NCBI GenBank assembly: GCA_023475715.1
Contig: JAMCVO010000364.1
Coordinates: forward strand, 1-5,116
Source of the DNA: Actinomycetota bacterium
Lineage (GTDB): Bacteria; Actinomycetota; Humimicrobiia; Humimicrobiales; Humimicrobiaceae
Length of the DNA stretch: 5,116 bases
Direction: 5' to 3'
Shown: positions 1 through 5,006 of the stretch, in pieces
Numbering within the stretch: the first letter of the stretch is position 1
How the letters are laid out: every line of letters begins with the position of its first letter
The notes under the pieces: generated by a model
Told to the model about the DNA's origin: nothing
Seen by the model: the letters and a program-made list of their open reading frames with translations, nothing else
The model's database searches: none
Translations under genes and position numbers: made by a program

Positions 1-2
1 AA

Positions 3-515
3 GAAACAGTAACCTTTACTTTTAAAACAACTCTTGGCTCTACGGCCGGAAACGTTTTAATTGGCGGTTCTGCTGATGTTGCTCGGGCGAATCTTGCAGG
101 TTTAATCAATACGCCGGGAACAACTGATGCCAATGGCGTTGCTTTGTCAACGACTTTGGGAACGTCCGGATATTCTCCGCAAGATTCTATGGAAGGTATT
201 GTTGCGATAAATGACAACACTGCTGATACTCTTACCATTAAAGCGGAAGGAGTTGGTTTCTTAATTGTTTCTGAAACCTTGACTGCCGCCGCCGATATTT
301 GGACTGCCGCACTTCAGATTCAACACGCTCTTTTTGGAATTAAGGGCGCGATTGAAGTTGTGATTCAAAAAGCTCCTAATGTGGAAATTAAAGACGTTCC
401 CGATAAAATCGGCAAGAACGTTGTTCCGTGGACGCTTTATGGATTGAAGACTTTTACCGAAGGCAAGGCTCGCCTTGTTGACGTGAAAGTTAGAACTGAC
501 GCTTACGCTGCTTAA
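3..515 (+). CDS. Phage major capsid protein, C-terminal part (5' truncated by window edge)
   Basis: The reading frame is open from the left edge to the TAA at 513-515, giving 170 visible residues. A TTG at 144 could be taken as a start, but the coding frame continues upstream of it with the same character, so it is not the real start. Residues about 1-35 (VTFTFKTTLGSTAGNVLIGG, then SADVARANLAGLIN) match the type of beta-rich module I know from phage capsid and tail proteins, probably part of an insertion domain. Residues about 95-170 (IQHALFGIKGAIEVVIQKAP, then GKNVVPWTLYGLKTFTEGKA and LVDVKVRTD) look like the closing P/A-domain segment of P22/HK97-type coat proteins, which commonly end with a Gly-x-Lys-x-Phe-x-x-Gly stretch and a short charged beta strand. 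The role would be building the icosahedral head. The identification is from recall of the family pattern, not a search. Base composition is clearly richer in G+C than the genes after 1300. Confidence 0.68.
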   Translation, partial: ETVTFTFKTTLGSTAGNVLIGGSADVARANLAGLINTPGTTDANGVALSTTLGTSGYSPQDSMEGIVAINDNTADTLTIKAEGVGFLIVSETLTAAADIWTAALQIQHALFGIKGAIEVVIQKAPNVEIKDVPDKIGKNVVPWTLYGLKTFTEGKARLVDVKVRTDAYAA

Positions 516-525
516 ACCCGACAAT

Positions 526-560
526 AGAGGATAGATAATTTAGTCCATTATCTCTCCTCT
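526..560 (+). terminator. Hairpin after capsid gene, possible terminator or processing stem (no U-tract)
   Basis: Positions 526-539 pair with 547-560 over 14 positions with one mismatch (T532/C554), leaving a 7-base loop at 540-546. The stem begins 10 bases after the capsid stop codon. It is followed by TAGGG and not by a run of T, so a classical intrinsic terminator is not supported. Partial termination or a stabilising 3' end for the abundant capsid mRNA are the likelier roles. Confidence 0.45.
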
Positions 561-588
561 TAGGGAAAATAATCCCAATATAATTGTT

Positions 589-1242
589 ATGAACACAAAT
601 TATAAAAATGGAGTTTTAATAGGGGTGGTAGCGTCAGTAACGCTTGTTATCGGAATTTTAATTGGTTCTTTCTTCGTCAATCCTTCTTTTGGAGGAGTGA
701 ATTTTGAAAAAGAGATATTTAAAATCGGATTATGGGCTGGTTCGCCGGCTGAGCAAATTGTTAATAGCGATGCTCAGATTATCGGTGAATTAAATCTTCC
801 CACAACTGCGACAGGCACTTTTGCCGGTCCGCTGATTGCCACAGGCGACATCCGAATTAAATCACCGGTTTTAACAGGCGCTTCGTCAACATTAGATTCG
901 GCGGCCACGACTACAATCACGGCCGCACAAGCTTGCGATAACGGAGTTGTGAATTGGAATCCTACGGCTTTAACCGTTGGCTCAACCACTCTTCCGACTG
1001 CGGCTTCAATGTATTCCGATTGTTTGACTACAAACGGCGATGAAGTAACAATGTTATTCCGCAATTTAAGTTCCGCTACAACGACTATAATGGTTGCCGG
1101 AGCAAGCTCAACGCTTGTTTATCCGGAGGCCACAGGGATAGATTCCACGGTGAATGTTTCGGGTTGGTCTTGGATTCGCTTTATGCGTCTTTCAGCAACC
1201 GAAATGTTTGTTTCTATTGAGGAATTTATTGACGCTGATTAA
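589..1242 (+). CDS. Membrane-anchored Ser/Thr-rich phage surface or fibre-like protein (hypothetical)
   Basis: This 217-residue protein has a short polar N-terminus with one Lys (MNTNYKNG), a hydrophobic helix at about 8-30 without an obvious cleavage site, then NPSFGGVNFEKE and a long ectodomain rich in Ala, Ser and Thr. The motif GASSTL occurs twice (98-103 and 171-176), as do AATTTI/SATTTI (106-111, 163-168). Two cysteines (C116, C145) flank a predicted beta region and could form a disulfide if exported. The C-terminal third (EVTMLFRNL, then WSWIRFMRLSATEMFVSIEE) has the alternating pattern of a beta-sandwich or small trimeric fibre head. I do not recognise a named family; proteins of this build occur near phage structural genes in candidate-phyla metagenomes. 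No Shine-Dalgarno site precedes the ATG. The gene stands alone between two hairpins and is more G+C-rich than its downstream neighbours, like the capsid gene. A virion decoration or fibre protein and a host-envelope protein both remain possible. Confidence 0.6.
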   Translation: MNTNYKNGVLIGVVASVTLVIGILIGSFFVNPSFGGVNFEKEIFKIGLWAGSPAEQIVNSDAQIIGELNLPTTATGTFAGPLIATGDIRIKSPVLTGASSTLDSAATTTITAAQACDNGVVNWNPTALTVGSTTLPTAASMYSDCLTTNGDEVTMLFRNLSSATTTIMVAGASSTLVYPEATGIDSTVNVSGWSWIRFMRLSATEMFVSIEEFIDAD

Positions 1243-1248
1243 CATCGG

Positions 1249-1288
1249 CCATCCCCTTTCTACTTCTTTTATAGGAGTAGAGGGATGG
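1249..1288 (+). terminator. Strong hairpin after gene 589-1242, possible terminator (no U-tract)
   Basis: The outer stem CCATCCC (1249-1255) pairs perfectly with GGGATGG (1282-1288). After a 3-base bulge (1256-1258), the inner stem 1259-1266 pairs with 1274-1281 and includes one G-T pair; the loop is TTTTATA (1267-1273). It lies 6 bases after the stop codon. What follows is GTGGCAGATAAAAAAG, not a T-run, so rho-independent termination in the textbook form is not shown. The site coincides with the start of the A+T-rich gene block. Confidence 0.5.
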
Positions 1289-1331
1289 GTGGCAGATAAA
1301 AAAGTCGAATAAAATAAAAAAAATTACTAAA

Positions 1332-1733
1332 ATGGAAAATAAAATTTTTAAAAATGTAATAATTTCAACGATTATTTCTTCTTTATTGGTTATTGGTGTT
1401 GTATTTTGGATCTCAAAATCTGTAAATTTTGGTCAAGTTAATGTTGATACAATAAGAGGATCAAGCAATAGTTATACTTCTCATATCGCTTCTTCATCTG
1501 CTTCGCGCGTATTGGATTTTGGTAATAGAATGGCTTTGGAATGTGTAAATGGCGGTTCTAATGCAGTTCATTTATATTTGACTTCAACTTCTACCGGAGT
1601 TGTCGCCACAAGCGGTATATTTCTCGCTTCAAGTGGAGGAAGTTATACACCGGAATTTGTGTGGCCCGGTCAAGTTTGGGTAATAACCGAAACTGGCACG
1701 TCATCGGTCGTGTGTCAGGAAACTAAAAGATAA
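1332..1733 (+). CDS. Membrane-anchored small beta-domain protein (hypothetical phage surface protein)
   Basis: The 133-residue product starts MENKIFKN, followed by a hydrophobic helix at about 8-28 and then SKSVNFGQVNVDTIRG, which resembles the post-helix stretch of the gene at 589 (SFGGVNFEKEIFKIG). A Ser-rich linker covers about 43-60. The remaining 70 residues (ALECVNGGSNAVHLYLTS, SGIFLASSGGSY, GQVWVITETGTSSVVCQE) have the short-strand, Gly-turn pattern of compact beta-sandwich domains that I associate with phage decoration or accessory virion proteins. C71 and C128 lie near its two ends and could be bonded in an exported protein. Translation ends at tandem TAATAA stops. No Shine-Dalgarno sequence is present; the leader is almost pure A and T. 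The next gene begins 6 bases later, so the two are probably co-transcribed. The function is unknown. Confidence 0.6.
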   Translation: MENKIFKNVIISTIISSLLVIGVVFWISKSVNFGQVNVDTIRGSSNSYTSHIASSSASRVLDFGNRMALECVNGGSNAVHLYLTSTSTGVVATSGIFLASSGGSYTPEFVWPGQVWVITETGTSSVVCQETKR

Positions 1734-1739
1734 TAAACT

Positions 1740-2348
1740 ATGAAAAATAAAATTTTAATTATATTATCTATTGCGACTGTTTTTGCCGTAGGAATATGGC
1801 AATTTAGTTCTGCGCGCATAAATAATTCAACGAATACTTCAAGTTTAGTCCCAACTTCAAGAACTCTAACCGCTGGGACTGGATTGACTGGAGGAGGTGA
1901 TTTATCGGCAGACAGAACTTTTACTAACAATGGAGTATTATCTTTGACAGCAAGTTCAAGCATAGGACTTTCAAATGCGACTGGAACAGTTAATATAAGC
2001 GCAAAAAATTACTCAATCACATTTATTATTGAGAATCCAACAGCTTCTGAAAATAATGGAATGTTTATTTTCAAAAATGCTTCAACAATTACAGATATTA
2101 AGGCAGTTAATAAATCTCTTGGAGATACAGTTACATTTGGTCTTGGATATAGTTCTTCTATGGCTACTGCGTCATCATCTCTTTATAACTTATTCACAAC
2201 CGCTCAAACTGTTACGGCGACAACTACGCCAGTTACATTGACAATCAACTCTTCTTCTACGCCAGTGGCAAGCGATGTATTAAAATTCTGGACGACAGCA
2301 GCAAGTTCAAGTCAGTTAATAATTACAGCATATTATAATGAAAATTAA
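1740..2348 (+). CDS. Tail-fibre-type protein with N-terminal signal or anchor helix
   Basis: This 202-residue protein begins MKNKILIILSIATVFAVGIW, a lysine-led hydrophobic helix (about 4-20) that would act as a signal peptide or membrane anchor. A Ser/Asn-rich linker follows, then residues 42-66 contain TLTAGTGLTGGGDLSADRTF, the Gly-rich repeat motif seen widely in phage tail fibres and receptor-binding proteins. Next comes GVLSLTASSSIGLSNATGTV (66-85), similar to beta-strand repeat units in fibre shafts. Residues 90-202 are Ser/Thr-rich strands (TATTTPVTLTINSSSTP) ending with a beta-like LIITAYYNEN. Receptor binding or adhesion at a surface is the likely role. Having a membrane-targeting helix on a fibre-type sequence is unusual. 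The start is set by the 6-base gap to the previous gene; there is no Shine-Dalgarno site. The 3' end overlaps the next gene by 11 bases. Confidence 0.62.
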   Translation: MKNKILIILSIATVFAVGIWQFSSARINNSTNTSSLVPTSRTLTAGTGLTGGGDLSADRTFTNNGVLSLTASSSIGLSNATGTVNISAKNYSITFIIENPTASENNGMFIFKNASTITDIKAVNKSLGDTVTFGLGYSSSMATASSSLYNLFTTAQTVTATTTPVTLTINSSSTPVASDVLKFWTTAASSSQLIITAYYNEN

Positions 2349-3099
2349 AAAATACTTATTTATTTTAATAGGTTTGATAAGTATTGGATTGATTTTGATT
2401 TCTGGACCAGATTTAGTTTTAGCATTTTCAGCAACCTATGTCGCTACAACAACACCAGGATTTTCAACGACTTTTGATGGTTTAGTTCAAAGAAGTGGAG
2501 CTTGCGATACTACTGCTAATTATAGAAGTGGGAGCGGAACGCTCGCCTCAACAACTGCTGCTGCGGGACAATTAGCTTATGCAGATAGTAGAACTTGTGC
2601 GGCTGGAAGTATCCAAAAATATGAAAAATCAATTTTTAAATTTAATCTTAATCCTATTCCAATTAAAGCTGTAATAACTAATGTAGTATTTTCACCTTTT
2701 ATTTCAAGTAAACTAGATACTGCAAATGCTCAAAGAGTGGTTATTACAAGTGTATCAACGGCTTCTACTACTGGAATTTCTTTAGCTGATTATGAAATAG
2801 GACAACAAGGAACCTCTTTTTATACAAGTTCTTCAATAGCTAATATAACAACTGGTGGATTTTATGATTTTCCTGCTTTTAATTCAGATGGGAATACTTA
2901 TGTTAAGAATACATTTCAAACAGCAAGCACAACAATTATAGCAAGACTAAATTGGGATTTTGATAACACCACTCTTGGAACTGGGAATGTAGAAGATTAT
3001 GTTAGTATGTATTATGTAGATGATTTGGCGTCAGAAGCTTCTAAATTAACAATTGGTTACACTATTAGAACATTAAGAGGAAGAGGAATATCAAGATGA
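2338..3099 (+). CDS. Secreted beta-sandwich protein, DNRLRE/carbohydrate-binding-like (tentative)
   Basis: The 253-residue product opens with a signal peptide: MKIKKY, a hydrophobic core at 7-22, and a plausible signal-peptidase site after VLA (27-29) or FSA (30-32). The mature part contains Ser/Thr-rich linkers and C56 and C87. The stretch EKSIFKFNLNPIPIKAVITN (96-115) resembles the pattern of DNRLRE-type beta-sandwiches, where a Phe-x-Leu strand is followed by an Ile-Pro turn and an alternating strand. The end, SEASKLTIGYTIRT, fits the closing strand of such domains. These domains are found in bacterial surface proteins and glycan-binding proteins, so glycan or envelope contact is an inference. 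The tail (RTLRGRGISR) is strongly basic. The gene is A+T-rich. It has no Shine-Dalgarno site and starts inside the end of the preceding gene, consistent with translational coupling; its TGA overlaps the next ATG. Confidence 0.58.
   Translation: MKIKKYLFILIGLISIGLILISGPDLVLAFSATYVATTTPGFSTTFDGLVQRSGACDTTANYRSGSGTLASTTAAAGQLAYADSRTCAAGSIQKYEKSIFKFNLNPIPIKAVITNVVFSPFISSKLDTANAQRVVITSVSTASTTGISLADYEIGQQGTSFYTSSSIANITTGGFYDFPAFNSDGNTYVKNTFQTASTTIIARLNWDFDNTTLGTGNVEDYVSMYYVDDLASEASKLTIGYTIRTLRGRGISR
3081..3088 (+). promoter_or_regulatory. Shine-Dalgarno site for the 32-aa membrane protein
   Basis: AAGAGGAA lies with GAGG at 3083-3086, 9 bases before the ATG at 3096. It is one of only two convincing ribosome-binding sites in the window, and it supports the small gene at 3096 being real. 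A second AAGAGG copy at 3075-3080 is too far upstream to be optimal. Confidence 0.6.
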
Positions 3100-3194
3100 T
3101 TAAAATTCTATTTTTATTTTTTATATCAATTCTTTTAATTCCATTTTATTGGATATATTTTAAGATAATTAAAAAACAATTGACACATTTATGA
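3096..3194 (+). CDS. 32-aa single-helix membrane protein (small gene, holin- or lysis-like in form)
   Basis: An ATG at 3096 opens 32 codons ending in TGA at 3192-3194. The protein starts MIKILFLFFISILLIPF, continues YWIYF, and ends in the basic stretch KIIKKQLTHL: one membrane helix at about 4-22 and a positively charged C-terminus that should stay in the cytoplasm. Three things support it as a real gene. It starts in an ATGA overlap with the stop of the preceding gene (3096-3099), ends in an ATGA overlap with the next start (3191-3194), and has a good ribosome-binding site. It fills exactly the space that would otherwise be a 91-base gap. Size and form are compatible with a small phage membrane protein such as a holin, spanin component or regulator of its neighbours, but no family is recognised. 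Confidence 0.65.
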   Translation: MIKILFLFFISILLIPFYWIYFKIIKKQLTHL

Positions 3195-3454
3195 ATACAA
3201 TAGAGCACCAAACAAATTTTGAACAATATAAAAATATTGACAATAAAGTTTCCTGGCAAATTTTTATCTGGGTTATTGGGATTTTGATGATTATAATTGG
3301 AACAGCGATAAATTATTCATTAGGAGCAAATGAAAAAGCAGATAATGTAGTTCAGCAAATTGGAGATGTTAAAGGAGATATTAAAGCGATAAATGCTTCT
3401 CTTAATTTTATTCAAGGAACATTAGTTGAAATTAAGCAGGAGATTAAAAAATAA
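3191..3454 (+). CDS. Membrane-anchored coiled-coil protein (holin/XhlA-like in architecture, function unknown)
   Basis: This is an 87-residue protein in three parts: a polar N-terminus (1-20), one hydrophobic helix (about 22-41, IFIWVIGILMIIIGTAI) and a coiled coil (about 50-87). The coil shows an uninterrupted 3-4 heptad of hydrophobics: A50, V53, I57, V60, I64, I67, L71, I74, L78, I81, I85. Such a protein would form an oligomer attached to the cytoplasmic membrane. Small phage proteins combining one membrane helix and a coil include XhlA-type holin partners (there the coil precedes the helix, the reverse of what is seen here) and spanin-like proteins. The assignment is therefore only architectural. 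It is coupled by a 4-base overlap to the mini-gene before it and by a 1-base TAATG overlap to the protease after it, which suggests that the three proteins work together. Confidence 0.62.
   Translation: MNTIEHQTNFEQYKNIDNKVSWQIFIWVIGILMIIIGTAINYSLGANEKADNVVQQIGDVKGDIKAINASLNFIQGTLVEIKQEIKK
3438..3442 (+). promoter_or_regulatory. Shine-Dalgarno site (AGGAG) for the protease gene
   Basis: AGGAG ends 11 bases before the ATG at 3454, a slightly long but usable spacing. It lies inside the end of the upstream coiled-coil gene and supports the ATG at 3454 as the start. Confidence 0.5.
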
Positions 3455-4365
3455 TGTCAAAAGGAACACTAAAAGAAATTAAAATTGGCGGAGGATGGAA
3501 CCCCGATATTGAAGATGAAAGAGATTTTCAACTCGGCGCGCTTTATAAATTGCCAGCGTTAGAGGAAATCCCCGATGAATTTACAGTTTCGGAACTTTTA
3601 CGAGTTAAAGACCAAGGCCAGTCTGATTTCTGTACGGCTTTTGCTTCAACTTATGCTTCTGAAATACAGGAAGGAATTGAATTATCCCCGGAATGGCAAT
3701 TTGCCAAAATTAAAGAATTGTCCGGCGATCCTGAAAAATGGGGCGCGGACATAAGAACCGCCCTTAAATCTCTTATAAAATTTGGTTCTTTGCCAGCTTC
3801 GGAGGTCCCGGAAGAATTAAAATACAGCGATGAAAAAAATAATAGAGATATTATAGCTGATATTAAAAATTGGCCGGCTCTTGAAGATAAAGCGATTGAA
3901 TTTAAAAAGAATAGTTTTTTTAAAATAACCGGACCATATGACTTATTTGATAATATCCGTGCTTCATTATGGCAAAGTAAAAAAGAATTTGAAAAAAGTA
4001 AAAAATTAAGTTTATTAAAATTAGCTATTACGGGTGCGATGTGGAAATACTCTTGGACTGTGGCGGATAAGGGGATTATACCCGAACAGGAATTTTCAGG
4101 CGGTTTTGGACACGCCTTTGTCTTTATCGGAACTAAAATTATGGATGGGAAAATTTACCTTGAAACAAAACTTTCAAATGGAAAAGATATTGGAATTGAA
4201 GGAAGTTTCTATTTTTCGAGAGAAATTGTTAATAAAGAATTAAAATGGGGAGCATATACTTTGAAAGATATTGAACCGGAAGTGGCGAAATATCTTATTA
4301 AAAATAATTTCGGGGCGTCAATGTCGTGGTTCGCCAAGTTAATTTTATTTTTTAAAAATTTATGA
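3454..4365 (+). CDS. Papain-like (peptidase family C1A) cysteine protease with altered Asn site
   Basis: The 303-residue protein opens with GWNPDIEDERDF (14-25), the Gly-Trp-x-Pro-Asp-x-x-Asp-x-Arg-Asp element found near the N-terminus of many prokaryotic C1A peptidases. RVKDQGQSDFCTAFAS (50-65) follows, matching papain's Gln-Gly...Cys-x-Ala-Phe motif, with oxyanion Gln54 exactly six residues before nucleophile Cys60. GGFGHAFVFIG (216-226) supplies catalytic His220. The Asn motif is changed: a gap-free match of papain NSWGTGWGENGY is LSNGKDIGIEGS (240-251), so Leu240 sits where the catalytic Asn should be and Asn242 lies two residues later. There is no signal peptide. The last residues (SWFAKLILFFKNL, 291-303) form a short hydrophobic or amphipathic tail that could touch membrane. 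It overlaps the upstream gene by 1 base and the adaptor gene by 4. Possible roles are prohead maturation, cleavage of surface proteins, or lysis; an inactive binding relative is also possible. Confidence 0.78.
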   Translation: MSKGTLKEIKIGGGWNPDIEDERDFQLGALYKLPALEEIPDEFTVSELLRVKDQGQSDFCTAFASTYASEIQEGIELSPEWQFAKIKELSGDPEKWGADIRTALKSLIKFGSLPASEVPEELKYSDEKNNRDIIADIKNWPALEDKAIEFKKNSFFKITGPYDLFDNIRASLWQSKKEFEKSKKLSLLKLAITGAMWKYSWTVADKGIIPEQEFSGGFGHAFVFIGTKIMDGKIYLETKLSNGKDIGIEGSFYFSREIVNKELKWGAYTLKDIEPEVAKYLIKNNFGASMSWFAKLILFFKNL

Positions 4366-5000
4366 CAGGACCGGAAATGATTACAATGTTTGAAGGATTG
4401 GTAGATGATAAGTTAGATACAACCTTAATTTATCAGCTTTTTAATATGGCAAAAAATGAGATTGAAATTGAGAGGCAGTGGGAAACTTTAAAAGAATTGG
4501 ACGAATCGCAATCAATATCATCGGGCCATACATATACAACGGCAAAATCATTGCCAGCGAGATTTTTAACCTCATTATCTTTATATGTCGGCGATGATAG
4601 AATCCCATATCAACAAATTCCGTTAGAACATCGTGAAAGATATAAAGAAATGACACATAGATGGTATTTTAAAATGATTGACAGTAATTTCTTTATTTGC
4701 GGAACGCCGGCAACAGGAACAATACATTTATTTTTTATAAAATCAACCGCTGATATTTCCTCTTCACAATCTTGGACATTCCCCGCATTCGCCCATCCCT
4801 TAATTCCAATTAAGGCGGCTAAATTATTTTATCCGATAGACAGAATTGAAAAAACAAGGGCTTATGATGATAGGTGGCTTATTCAAGAAAATATGATAAG
4901 AAGGCAACTTCACGCTTGGGACGCTCGATTAAAGAAAGAGGCCGCGAAGCATCACAAATATCCATTTATTCCAAGCACTCACAGCAATATAGCGTGGTAA
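4362..5000 (+). CDS. P22 gp4-like head-to-tail adaptor (head completion protein)
   Basis: This is a 212-residue protein, longer than P22 gp4 (166 residues). The N-terminal third is helical: EMITMFEGLVDDKLDTTLIY, then LFNMAKNEIEIERQWETLKELD (split at about residue 35). This is the pattern of phage adaptor proteins in which a helix with a conserved Glu-Arg-x-Trp segment precedes a beta region. Then come TYTTAKSLPARFLTSLSLYV, where LP-x-x-F is a typical adaptor feature, and beta strands (FKMIDSNFFICG, TGTIHLFFIKSTADIS). The stretch FPAFAHPLIPIKAAKLFY precedes a basic helix with aromatic residues at 168-200. Such proteins bind under the portal ring to close the head and receive the tail. The ATGA overlap with the protease gene gives the start at 4362; a second in-frame ATG at 4377 with AGGA 6 bases before it is an alternative. 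The position downstream of the capsid gene fits. Confidence 0.6.
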   Translation: MTGPEMITMFEGLVDDKLDTTLIYQLFNMAKNEIEIERQWETLKELDESQSISSGHTYTTAKSLPARFLTSLSLYVGDDRIPYQQIPLEHRERYKEMTHRWYFKMIDSNFFICGTPATGTIHLFFIKSTADISSSQSWTFPAFAHPLIPIKAAKLFYPIDRIEKTRAYDDRWLIQENMIRRQLHAWDARLKKEAAKHHKYPFIPSTHSNIAW

Positions 5001-5006
5001 AAAATT

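Noticed and set aside
144..515. TTG at 144 as start of a 123-aa gene
   Set aside because: The frame is open to the left edge with capsid-like sequence upstream, so this is an internal codon of a truncated larger gene.
261..524. Minus-strand 87-aa frame
   Set aside because: It lies opposite the well-supported capsid reading frame, has no recognisable features and no gene neighbours on that strand.
579..584. TATAAT as a -10 promoter box before the gene at 589
   Set aside because: No matching -35 box is present at 16-18 bases upstream, and the box lies only 4 bases from the ATG; A+T-rich leaders give such matches by chance.
691..699. GGAGGAGTG as an internal ribosome-binding site and start
   Set aside because: There is no spacing between the purine run and the GTG, and the codons encode the Gly-Gly-Val motif after the membrane helix.
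774..1064. Minus-strand 96-aa frame
   Set aside because: It is a shadow of the Ser/Thr/Ala-rich coding sequence; Ala- and Val-rich composition is the expected complement.
589..1733. Type IV pilin genes
   Set aside because: The N-termini lack the prepilin Gly-Phe cleavage motif and the Glu at mature position 5.
2029..2241. Plus-strand 70-aa Leu-rich frame
   Set aside because: It is contained within the fibre-like gene in another frame; the Leu/Gln richness is the frame-shifted reading of Ser/Thr-rich codons.
1948..2311. 13-base direct repeat CAGCAAGTTCAAG at 1948-1960 and 2299-2311
   Set aside because: Both copies encode Ala-Ser-Ser-Ser in a low-complexity Ser/Thr-rich protein, so shared codon choice explains them.
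3180..3201. TTGACA followed by TACAAT as a promoter
   Set aside because: The spacer is only 10 bases and the sequence spans the overlap of two coupled genes.
3490..3497. GGAGGATG as internal start in the protease gene
   Set aside because: The ATG is out of frame with zero spacing, and the bases encode the conserved Gly-Gly-Trp start of the protease.
4034..4243. Plus-strand 69-aa frame inside the protease gene
   Set aside because: It overlaps the region encoding the catalytic His and Asn motifs, has no ribosome-binding site and no family resemblance.
3096..4365. Alternative genetic code (TGA as Gly or Trp)
   Set aside because: TGA at 3097, 3192 and 4363 closes genes in ATGA overlaps, and reading through at 3097 meets a TAA within about 15 codons.
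4441..4656. Minus-strand 71-aa frame
   Set aside because: It is antisense to the adaptor gene, with no supporting context.
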